A DNA stretch of 64,000 nt from NCBI GenBank assembly GCA_030648295.1, contig JAUSID010000083.1:23338-87337 (forward strand). Direction: 5' to 3'. Position 1 is the first letter of the stretch. The number at the start of each line of letters is the position of its first letter. This DNA comes from Opitutaceae bacterium (GTDB lineage Bacteria > Verrucomicrobiota > Verrucomicrobiia > Opitutales > Opitutaceae). The notes under the pieces are model-generated. The model was not told where the DNA came from and did not search any database. It was given only the letters and a program-made list of their open reading frames with translations. Made by a program: the position numbers and the translations under genes. Below are positions 29,419 to 37,927 of this stretch, one piece after another.

Positions 29419-29877
29419 TTAGCGAGTGACCTGAGCCACCGCGGTCAGGAAATCCACCCGGTTGAATGGTTTTCTCAATACGCCGATCGCGCCGGCGCCG
29501 CGCGCCACGCGGAGGCAGGCGCTTGCCGGCATTTCGCGCGTTCCTCCCGAAATTGCGAGTATCCGCGTCTCGGGGCGCAACTGGTGCACCGCGGCGATCG
29601 CATCCCAACCATCGCCATCCGGCATGACGATGTCGGTGACCAGAAGATCGAACGCCTGCGCCTGCACCAATCGCGCTATTTCCTGCCCGTTCGAAGCCCG
29701 GGTCACGGCGTGACCCGACTCCTCCAGCCACAGGGTGATGAGGTCCTGCAGATCACGCGCATCGTCGGCGACGAGGATCGTGAACTTCCGGGTGGTTTCG
29801 TGATTCGACGCGGAGTCCTTTCGTGGCGGGCTCATGCAGGCGGCGCTGGTGGCGCTGAGAATTTCAAGGGCAGACAT
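29419..29877 (-). CDS. Receiver-only response regulator
   Basis: TILVADDARDLQDLITLWLEESGHAVTRASNGQEIARLVQAQAFDLLVTDIVMPDGDGWDAI...LAISGGTREMPASACLRVARGAGAIGVLRKPF. Confidence 0.9.
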   Translation of the reverse strand: MSALEILSATSAACMSPPRKDSASNHETTRKFTILVADDARDLQDLITLWLEESGHAVTRASNGQEIARLVQAQAFDLLVTDIVMPDGDGWDAIAAVHQLRPETRILAISGGTREMPASACLRVARGAGAIGVLRKPFNRVDFLTAVAQVTR

Positions 29878-30119
29878 CGGGCATCCTGGCGAAGTGAGGC
29901 AATGTCCCACTCGCGCTATAATCAGCAGGAAAGGACGCCCACGAACGTCGGCTACCGGTGCAACGGCGACAATGTCCGATCTCGGCCCCAACGCAATTAG
30001 ACAACTGTTTTACTCGCGCCAGTGACACCTTTGGCACCGCCTTCTCCCGTGGTTGAGGAACCAAACCACCCGGCGCAACTCCCTCCGCCCGCAGCCACGC
30101 CAACCGCCTTGAAATCTTG

Positions 30120-30824
30120 CTACAGTATCTGCACCGGCCGGGTGTGCATCGCCCAAAGCGCCTCGGCGTAGGTCGCGCCACAGGTTGCCCCCCGATAACG
30201 CGCGAGCGTCGTCTTGGTCGTCAACGCCGGATCCGGAGCGGTACCGTCGCGCGGCTTCTCGCGCACGAACGCCATCAGCTGACCCAGCCATTCCATCGCT
30301 GAAGGCCACACGGGCGTGACATCCACAAACGTGTTTGGCTCGAAGCCTATCGTGTGGCCAGGGCCATTGTCATAGCAGTAGATCTGGCGCGGCACCTTCG
30401 CTTTGGCGTCGTCGCCAATCCGGCCGGCCAGACGCAGCGCGGCTTTGCTGATCGCCGACGCGGCCTCGTGATCCGGATGGCGGTCGTTGGGCCAGAGCAT
30501 GAACGCGACGTCGGGCTGCACCTCGGCCACGACTTTCGCCGTGGCTCGCTTGGTGTCCTCGTTGAAGTGAAATCGTCCCGAGGCAAGGTCGATGAATTTC
30601 ATCTCCACGCCGTGATGATGCGCGAGCGACTGGCTGAATTCGACCAATTCGCGCCCGCGCCCCTTGGCCGGCGGCCAGTTGCTGTAGTCACCAATCAATG
30701 ACAGCACCACGACCCGGTAGTTTTTCTGGACCGCTTGCAGCAGGATGCCGGGAATGCCGAACACGCAGTCGTCGTAATGCGCGCCGATCGCGAGGAGGGT
30801 TTTGGGAGAGGCGGCGGAAGACAT
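30120..30824 (-). CDS. PIG-L family (LmbE-like) deacetylase
   Basis: LLAIGAHYDDCVFGIPGILL..., FMLWPNDRHPDHEAASAISKAALRLA. Confidence 0.85.
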   Translation of the reverse strand: MSSAASPKTLLAIGAHYDDCVFGIPGILLQAVQKNYRVVVLSLIGDYSNWPPAKGRGRELVEFSQSLAHHHGVEMKFIDLASGRFHFNEDTKRATAKVVAEVQPDVAFMLWPNDRHPDHEAASAISKAALRLAGRIGDDAKAKVPRQIYCYDNGPGHTIGFEPNTFVDVTPVWPSAMEWLGQLMAFVREKPRDGTAPDPALTTKTTLARYRGATCGATYAEALWAMHTRPVQIL

Positions 30825-30905
30825 GGGAAGACGTCCGAAGACGCGGAAGACGGGGAGACGCACCCGAAGACTTGGAAGACGGGGAAGACTTGGGAGACGG
30901 GTAAG
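30825..30905. repeat. Degenerate GGAAGACG-type repeat (family F), immediately upstream of the PIG-L start
   Basis: gggaagacgtccgaagacgcggaagacggggagacgcacccgaagacttggaagacggggaagacttgggagacgg. Confidence 0.75.
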
Positions 30906-31088
30906 ACTCGGACAACGAAGAAACGCAAAACGAAAACCAATCGGAAAATGTCCTGCCCTTGCGGTCGGCGCGGGTTGGCCCAGCAACAAGGTGGACCGCG
31001 TTGACCTCAACGCGGTTTGGTACACGTCTAGTTACGTCCGCGGCGCAGAGATCGAGCCGCGTCACCTCCAATTCAGCTGATTGCGCCC

Positions 31089-32735
31089 ATGACCACGTTC
31101 ATCCGACGACTCGCGATTGTCCTCTTCGCGATGCTCGCGCTGCACCGTTCGACGTTTGCGGAGGAAACACGGCGGCCAAACATCGTGCTCATCCTCGCGG
31201 ACGACATGGGTTATTCGGATCTCGGCTGTTACGGCTCGGAGATCGCCACGCCCAACCTCGACCAGCTGGCGGCGCGCGGAGTCCGGTTCAGACAGTTCTA
31301 CACCTATCCCCGCTGCTGTCCCACGCGCGCTGCCCTGCTCACGGGACTCTATCCGCACCAGGCCGGGGTCGGTCACATGGTTGAACGCAGCGGGCTGCCC
31401 CTGCCCGACCACGGTTTCCCCGGCTACAAGGGCGAATTGAGCGGGCGAGCGGTGACGATTGCCGAGGTGCTGCGCGAGGCCGGATACCGCACCGCCATGT
31501 CGGGCAAGTGGCACCTGACGCCGTTCACCGACTCGAAGCAAAACTGGCCGCGGCAGCGCGGGTTCGAGGAGTTCTACGGCACGATTCATGGCGTCGGCAG
31601 CTTCTACGATCCGGTCTCGCTCACGCGGGGCAACGAACCGGAGAAACCCGGGAAGGAATTTTATTACACCGACGCGATCTCGGCGCACGCGGCCGGGATG
31701 ATTGGAAAATTCACCGCGGAACGGAAACCGTTCTTCCTCTATGTCGCGTACACGGCGCCGCACTGGCCGCTCCATGCCCGGCCGGAGGACATCGCGAAAT
31801 ACGAGGGGAAATACACCGCCGGCTGGGAGGCGCTGCGGGAGGCGCGCTATCGCCGGCAGGTCGAGCTCGGGCTGGTCGATCGTGCATGGCCGCTCTCGCC
31901 GCGCGATCCGGCCGTTCCCGCGTGGGCCGGCGTCCCAAACAAGGAGTGGGAAGCTCACCGGATGGCCGTCTACGCCGCGCAAATCGACCGGATGGATCAG
32001 GGTATTGGGAAGATCATGACACGGCTCCGCGAGACCGGCGTCGAGCGCGACACCCTCGTCGTTTTTCTGTCGGACAATGGCGGCTGCGCCGAAGGCTCCG
32101 GCGCGCCGCCTCCCGGCCGCACGCCGCCGCCCTACGTGCCAACCCACTCACCCGATGGGAAGCCGGTCCGGCGCGGCAATATCCCGGCGATCGTGCCCGG
32201 GCCGCCGGACACCTACGCCACCTACGGGCGCTCGTGGGCGAACGCCAGCAACACGCCGTTCCGGCTGTTCAAACACTGGGTGCACGAGGGCGGCATCGCC
32301 ACGCCCTGCATCGCCGCGTGGCCCGCCGGGATTCGCGCCCGCGGCATCACGCCGCACGCCGGCCACATCATTGATTTCATGGCCACGTTCGCGGAGATAT
32401 CCGGCGCTGCGTATCCGCGGACCTTTCACGGCCAGGCCATCCCACCGCCGGAGGGAAAAAGCCTGCTGCCGGTTCTCCAGGGCAAATCCGGGCCGCGCGA
32501 GGGCGAACTTTTCTGGGAGCACGAAGGCAATCGCGCCGTACGCCAGGGAAAATGGAAGCTGGTGGCGCGACACGGCACGCCGTGGGAACTCTACGATTTG
32601 GAAACGGATCGCACCGAGTTGACCAATCTGGCGGAGAGAAATCCGGCGAAGGTGCGCGGACTAGCCGCCAGCTACGAGGCGTGGGCCGGCCGCGTCGGCG
32701 TGGTGCCTTGGGACACGTATAACGCGATCAAATGA
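31089..32735 (+). CDS. Sulfatase (arylsulfatase)
   Basis: RPNIVLILADDMGYSDLGCYGSEIATPNLDQLA; CCPTRAALLTGLYPHQAGVGHM (CxPxR formylglycine motif); GKWHLTPF. Confidence 0.95.
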   Translation: MTTFIRRLAIVLFAMLALHRSTFAEETRRPNIVLILADDMGYSDLGCYGSEIATPNLDQLAARGVRFRQFYTYPRCCPTRAALLTGLYPHQAGVGHMVERSGLPLPDHGFPGYKGELSGRAVTIAEVLREAGYRTAMSGKWHLTPFTDSKQNWPRQRGFEEFYGTIHGVGSFYDPVSLTRGNEPEKPGKEFYYTDAISAHAAGMIGKFTAERKPFFLYVAYTAPHWPLHARPEDIAKYEGKYTAGWEALREARYRRQVELGLVDRAWPLSPRDPAVPAWAGVPNKEWEAHRMAVYAAQIDRMDQGIGKIMTRLRETGVERDTLVVFLSDNGGCAEGSGAPPPGRTPPPYVPTHSPDGKPVRRGNIPAIVPGPPDTYATYGRSWANASNTPFRLFKHWVHEGGIATPCIAAWPAGIRARGITPHAGHIIDFMATFAEISGAAYPRTFHGQAIPPPEGKSLLPVLQGKSGPREGELFWEHEGNRAVRQGKWKLVARHGTPWELYDLETDRTELTNLAERNPAKVRGLAASYEAWAGRVGVVPWDTYNAIK

Positions 32736-32874
32736 ATCGCGCGGAGTGCGCGACTCTCCGTCGATTCGCTGGCACTCGTCGCTACGGGCGCAACTTCCAC
32801 TCACGCTCGCTCGTGGCGATGTTGCCACGCCGTACTTACGAGCATGAGCGAATGGAAACGCCTCGGGCTGCGCG

Positions 32875-33813
32875 CTACTTTGCCTTCTTCGCTGCAGGCG
32901 GGCGCGGGGCGGGCTGCTTCTTCTCGTCGAGGTTCTGATACGCTTCCTCGTCGGTCACGCGCGCCGATTTGACGCCGCCCGGCGGGACCTCGAGCTTCGC
33001 GAGCCAGACGAGCGCGTTGAGCATCAGCCGCCGCTGGTCGTCATTCTGCCAGTTGAGGTGAAAGTGTCCGCCCGTGAAACCCAACCCCCGACCGCCGTCG
33101 CGGCGCTCGATCGCCCACATCATCGTTTCGGGCCGGCCCGTCGCGGCCTGGATATGTGGATACGGTCCCTTCGGGTGAACATACGGGCCATCGCGAACGG
33201 CGTCCGATGGCGTGGCCACGAGGATGTCCTTCACACCCGCCTTGCCGTCGCGGAACCGCATGTTGAAGTACCATTCGTCGTTTGTCTTGAACGGCTTCAC
33301 GCCGCGCGTGATCGGGTGGACCGGCAACTGCTTGTAGTCCGCGTCCCAGATCGGATTGCACGAAAACTCGTTTTCATAATGGCCGCCGATCCATTCCTTC
33401 CAGGCGTCGCCCGCGGGCCCCGCCACGACCTCGACCGCGTAATGCGCCATCCCGAGGCTGACGCCGCGGTTCACCAGCGCGCGGAGCACCTCCAGCCGGT
33501 TGCCCTGCACGGCGGGATGCTTCGGTCCGCCGTCGGAATAGATGAAAATCGCGTCGGCGCCATCGAACACCGAGTTGTCGTCGACCTGTTTTCCGTCGAC
33601 GCGTCTTGTGGGCCAGCCGTTCGTGACCAGCACGGTCTTGAGTCCCGGCACACGCTCGAGCCGTTTTTGCAGCAGGATCGAGCCGGCGCGGAATTCGTGC
33701 ATTAGCGGCGGATGGCTGACCGGGCCGGCGATCATCACGAGCTTGCGGTCAGCAGCGTGGAGCACGGTGGCGCCGGCGGCGAATGAGAGGGAGAGGAAAA
33801 CGCGAAGTTTCAT
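32875..33813 (-). CDS. ThuA-like domain protein
   Basis: Signal peptide; RKLVMIAGPVSHPPLMHEFRAGSILLQKRLERVPGLKTVLVTNGWP; GRGLGFTGGHFHLNWQNDDQRRLMLNALVWLAK. Confidence 0.85.
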   Translation of the reverse strand: MKLRVFLSLSFAAGATVLHAADRKLVMIAGPVSHPPLMHEFRAGSILLQKRLERVPGLKTVLVTNGWPTRRVDGKQVDDNSVFDGADAIFIYSDGGPKHPAVQGNRLEVLRALVNRGVSLGMAHYAVEVVAGPAGDAWKEWIGGHYENEFSCNPIWDADYKQLPVHPITRGVKPFKTNDEWYFNMRFRDGKAGVKDILVATPSDAVRDGPYVHPKGPYPHIQAATGRPETMMWAIERRDGGRGLGFTGGHFHLNWQNDDQRRLMLNALVWLAKLEVPPGGVKSARVTDEEAYQNLDEKKQPAPRPPAAKKAK

Positions 33814-33941
33814 CAGGGGGATTGGCGGCAGGAATACGGTGGTGGGGGGGGGGAATCGAGGCGGGGAGCAAGTGAGCGCAGCTGCGTAGCCAAGTCGAGA
33901 TTTGAGGTGACCGGCCCCGATGCGGGTGCGAATGTCGCGCC

Positions 33942-34547
33942 ATGGCTATTGATGGCGTTATCCACCATGTTTTCGTCGACCTCGAGAATGTGCCGACGGT
34001 CGATCTGGGACTGATCAGCGACAAACCGGTCCATGTCACGCTCGTCATCGGCGAGAAACAAAAACGGCTCGACCTGCGGCTGGTCCGGCAAATCCACCAG
34101 CACGCGGCAAAGGTGACTCTGATTGAAGTCGGCGCATCCGGTCACAACGCGCTCGATCTCGTGCTCGCGTGTCATCTCGGCCAGACGGTCGTCCAGCATC
34201 CGGGCGGACAATTTCTGATCGTTTCCAAGGACAAGGATTTCAATCCGCTCGTGGCCCACCTCCGCACCGACGGCATGGACGTCACGCGCCACGAAGCGTT
34301 CGCCGCGTTGCCATTCTTCAACCCCGTCGCGAAAGCGGTGGGCAGCGATGAACGGCTGGAAAAACTCATCGACGGACTGCGGCACCGGACGACGGCGCGA
34401 CCCGTCCGGCGCAAGACGCTGCTCTCCCACATCAACGCGTACTTTGCGAAGCAGCTTTCACCGGCCGACCTCGAAGCGATCGTCGACACCCTGGAGGAGC
34501 GTCAGGTGATCGCGATCGATGCCAACGACAAGGTGAGTTACCCCTGA
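33942..34547 (+). CDS. NYN/PIN-like putative nuclease with C-terminal helical domain
   Basis: IHHVFVDLENVPTVDLGLI..., GHNALDLVLACHLG, FLIVSKDKDFNPLVAHLRTDG. Confidence 0.7.
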   Translation: MAIDGVIHHVFVDLENVPTVDLGLISDKPVHVTLVIGEKQKRLDLRLVRQIHQHAAKVTLIEVGASGHNALDLVLACHLGQTVVQHPGGQFLIVSKDKDFNPLVAHLRTDGMDVTRHEAFAALPFFNPVAKAVGSDERLEKLIDGLRHRTTARPVRRKTLLSHINAYFAKQLSPADLEAIVDTLEERQVIAIDANDKVSYP

Positions 34548-34588
34548 GCGCCGCTAATCGCATTGATGTAGGAGCCCGCTTGCGGGCG

Positions 34589-34617
34589 ATTGGGAGCGCG
34601 ACCGTCCAAACAATCGC
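34589..34617 (+). repeat. Degenerate family B-like REP
   Basis: tgggagcgcgaccgtccaaacaatcgcctg. Confidence 0.45.
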
Positions 34618-34711
34618 CTGCGAGCAGCCTGTCTCCTACACGGACGGGCCATTCGGCTCCCGGGGTTCGGCGGAAAAGTTGACGCGGTGACGCGCAACGC
34701 CTCTGCTTGGC

Positions 34712-35767
34712 GTGCCTGACTGCCCCGGATCGGCTCCGCCGGACCAACCCCAACCCCTCGCGGGAGTCCGGGTCGAGGAAACCGCGACGGAAGGCAACGG
34801 ACCGGTCAATCAGCTCACCGCCGCGGAGCGCGCGCGGCGGACCGCATGGGGAACCGCACCCGTGACGGACGAGGAAGCGCAGCGGCGGGCAACCACCGAG
34901 TGGGGCGGTCGCACGCACGCGGAGGGAAAATATCGGAACGTGTTTCCCGGATTGCATTTCACCTTCGCACCGCGCGGCGGGCTGGTGGCGCGGCTCAGTT
35001 ATTCGACCAGCATCGGCCGGCCGCCGGTCACGTCGATCATTCCGAACCTGGCGGTCAACGACGAGGCGCAAACGGTGAGCATGGCGAACAACGCGCTGCG
35101 GCCGCAGCGGTCGGACAATTTTGACTTGAATGTGGAATACTACTTCGAGCCGATCGGGCTGCTCTCGGCCAGCGTCTTCCTGAAGGAGGTCGATGGCTTC
35201 ATCTATTCCACGAATCGTCTCATCGTGCCGTCCGGCCCGGACAACGGCTTCGAGGGAATGTATGAAGGTTACCGGCTCACCACGTCGCTCAACGGCGGTC
35301 ATGCGCGGTATCGCGGCTTCGAACTGAGCTATCAGCAGCAGTTCACGTTTCTGCGCGGCTTCTGGCGCGGATTCGGGGTGAACGCGAACTACACCCAGTT
35401 GGAAACGAAGGGCGATTATGGCGGCACGGTGGCAACGACGCAGGTCGCCGGGTTCCGGCCAAAGAGCGCCAACGCCGCGATCAATTACCAAAAGGGCAAG
35501 TATCGCAGCAGCGTGCAGGCGAACTGGGTCGACGCGTACCTGCTTACGGTCGCGGCAAACCCGGCGCAGATCGTGTACGAGGCGCCGCGAACCTCCGTCA
35601 ACGTGAAGTTCACCTACGATTATTCGAGCCGCACGAGTTTTTACCTGAACCTCGACAATCTCACCCGCTCGCCGATCAACAGCCGCTATTACACCTACCG
35701 CGATCGGATTGGCTACACGCGGCTGCCCTACCGATCGATCGCAGCCGGCGTGCAGGGTCGGTTCTAA
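34712..35767 (+). pseudogene. C-terminal barrel fragment of a TonB-dependent receptor (plug and N-terminus missing)
   Basis: FTFAPRGGLVARLSYSTSIGRPPVTSIIPN...RPQRSDNFDLNVEYYFEPIGLLSASVFLKEVDGFI...YRDRIGYTRLPYRSIAAGVQGRF; no TonB box or plug. Confidence 0.8.
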
Positions 35768-35788
35768 ACTCTTTCACCTTGGCTCCGA

Positions 35789-35844
35789 GTAGCGGAACGC
35801 GTGAACGTTTCGCCCTGAAACGAAACGCTGACGCGTTCCGCTAC
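35789..35844. repeat. Inverted pair of family C REPs
   Basis: gtagcggaacgcgtgaacgtttcg ccctgaaa cgaaacgctgacgcgttccgctac. Confidence 0.85.
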
Positions 35845-35895
35845 GATTAGTCTTTCAACGCCGCCTCTTCACCTCCGCCACGCCACTCATCGTCC

Positions 35896-36231
35896 ATGCG
35901 CTCACGTCCTTTTGCTCTTACCAGGACTCTCGTCCTGTTCACGACGCTGTCCGCGAATTTGCTGCTCGCGCAGGCCCCCGCGCGCCGGCCTGCGCCGCCA
36001 CCGGTCAACTCGCCGGAAGTCCACGCCGACCATCGCGTCACGTTCCGGCTCCGCGCGCCGACCGCCAACAAAGTCACCGTCTCCGGCCAGTTCCAGAAAG
36101 CCGCCGCGACGATGGCGAAGAACGATGATGGTCTCTGGACGGTGGCCGCTGGTCTTTCAGGAATCGAAGGCGCTGACGGCACGGTGAGGGTACGGCCAGC
36201 CGCATGCCGATGGCCGGGGCGTTCGATGTGA
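35896..36231 (+). pseudogene. N-terminal fragment of an esterase/CBM48-like secreted protein
   Basis: Signal peptide; HADHRVTFRLRAPTANKVTVSGQFQKAAATMAKNDDGLWTVAAG, then unrelated sequence. Confidence 0.65.
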
Positions 36232-36380
36232 TTGTAATCGGCGTCGGCGCGATGGGCGCGATTCAGCGCCACTTCCTGCCCGTGAACCAGCCGGAACGAC
36301 TACCTGGACGGCACGCCGCAGCGGCATTCAGCCCGGGCCTCACAGCGATGCACCCACAATCGACGCACTTCCCTGGCTGA
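36204..36380 (+). pseudogene. N-terminal stub of an FAD-dependent oxidoreductase
   Basis: Read directly: MPMAGAFDVIVIGVGAMGA (GxGxxG Rossmann start), then non-homologous residues and stop. Confidence 0.5.
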
Positions 36381-36537
36381 GGCTGTTCATGAATTGCGAA
36401 CGGCCAAAAATCAGACGCTGATGTCGTTTCACCGGTTCCCGCCGGCACCCGGTGTCTTGCCAACGCGACCTTCAACGACCACACACTCGCGGCGCATTCG
36501 GCTGCCCCACCTCGTTCCGCCGGCCAGATTCTTCACC

Positions 36538-37833
36538 ATGACACCCCAGGATCCGCGAAACCTGCCCTCGATTTCCCGTCGCAATTTTCTCGCGCGCTCG
36601 TTCGGCGCGATGGCGGCAATCTCCGCCATTGGCTCAACGCGCGCGAGCGGCATGCAAGAAAGTCCGGCACGCACGACCGGCCGCCGGACGATCGCCTACG
36701 TCGGCACGTTCACGCGCGGAACGAACTTTGCCGAACCGTACAATGCGTCGCCGGGAAACGGGCTCGGCATCCACCGGTTTGAAATGGATCCGGCGACGGG
36801 CAGCCTGTCGGCGCGCGACGTCCTGGTCGACGACTCGAGCCCGAACTGCCTCGCGTTCAACCCGGCCCGTACCCACTTGTATGTGACAAAGAAGGGTTCG
36901 GGCGGGGCGGGCTCCGGCGCGGTGAGTTCGTTCGCCGTCGATCCGTCCGATGGCCGGCTGAAACTGCTCAATACGGTCAGCGCCGGTGGCCTCGGGCCCA
37001 CCCACCTCAGCGTGCACCCGTCCGGCCGGCACGTGTTCGTGGCAAACTACATTGGCGGCTCGGTCGCGGTGCTCCCGGTTCGACCGAATGGCGAACTGGG
37101 TGAAGCCACCGACGTGAAGGAACTCCGCGGCGAAGTGGGACCGGTGCATGCGAGCAGCGCGCCGAAGGGCAGCTTCGCCATCAGCGGCCATGACAAGTCG
37201 CACGCGCACATGATCCAGCCGGACCCCGCCGGCCGTTTCGTGCTGGCGGCAAACCTCGGGCTGGATCGCATCCACGTTTGGAAATTCGACGAACGCGGCG
37301 GCACGTTGTTGGCCAATGATTCCGCCACCGTGGCGTTGCCGCCGGGCGACGGCCCGCGGCACTTCGCCTTTCACCCCAACGGCCGCTGGCTGTACTCCTT
37401 CCAGGAGGAAGGCTCGACGATTGTCTGGTTCGACTACGACGCCGCGACCGGCCGGTTGAGTGCACGGCAGACACTCTCGACGCTGCCGCGCGGTTTCACC
37501 GGCTCGAGTTTTGGATCCGGGATCATGGTTTCGCCCGACGGGAAATTCGTCTACGCCGCCAATCGGCTTCACGACAGCATCGCGTGGTTCGCCATCGCCG
37601 AAAGCGGATCACTCACGCTGGTCGCGACGGAATGGACGCGGGGCGATTATCCCCGGAGCCTCAACTTCGATCCGAGCGGAGCTTTTCTGTATTCGTGCAA
37701 TCAACGCAGCGATGCCATCACGTGTTTTCGGATCGACAGAAATACCGGCGCGCTGGCGTTCACCGGTGACTACACGGCCGTGGGCAGTCCGTCGGTGATC
37801 GCGTTTTTGGAATTGGGAAATCCGCTTCCCTAA
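36538..37833 (+). CDS. Lactonase family protein (6-phosphogluconolactonase/YbhE-like, Tat substrate)
   Basis: SRRNFLARSFGA signal; AYVGTFTRG..., GLGIHRFEMDPATGSL, HLSVHPSGRHVFVANYIGGSVAVLPV, GDGPRHFAFHPNGRWLYSFQEEGSTI. Confidence 0.88.
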   Translation: MTPQDPRNLPSISRRNFLARSFGAMAAISAIGSTRASGMQESPARTTGRRTIAYVGTFTRGTNFAEPYNASPGNGLGIHRFEMDPATGSLSARDVLVDDSSPNCLAFNPARTHLYVTKKGSGGAGSGAVSSFAVDPSDGRLKLLNTVSAGGLGPTHLSVHPSGRHVFVANYIGGSVAVLPVRPNGELGEATDVKELRGEVGPVHASSAPKGSFAISGHDKSHAHMIQPDPAGRFVLAANLGLDRIHVWKFDERGGTLLANDSATVALPPGDGPRHFAFHPNGRWLYSFQEEGSTIVWFDYDAATGRLSARQTLSTLPRGFTGSSFGSGIMVSPDGKFVYAANRLHDSIAWFAIAESGSLTLVATEWTRGDYPRSLNFDPSGAFLYSCNQRSDAITCFRIDRNTGALAFTGDYTAVGSPSVIAFLELGNPLP

Positions 37834-37927
37834 GTCGGCGGCTTGCGCGGCCGGAGCGGCGGGACCACGAGCGGCGCACATTTTTTGTGCGGTTTTCAGG
37901 GCAGCGGCTACTTACCATTGAAGCGCA

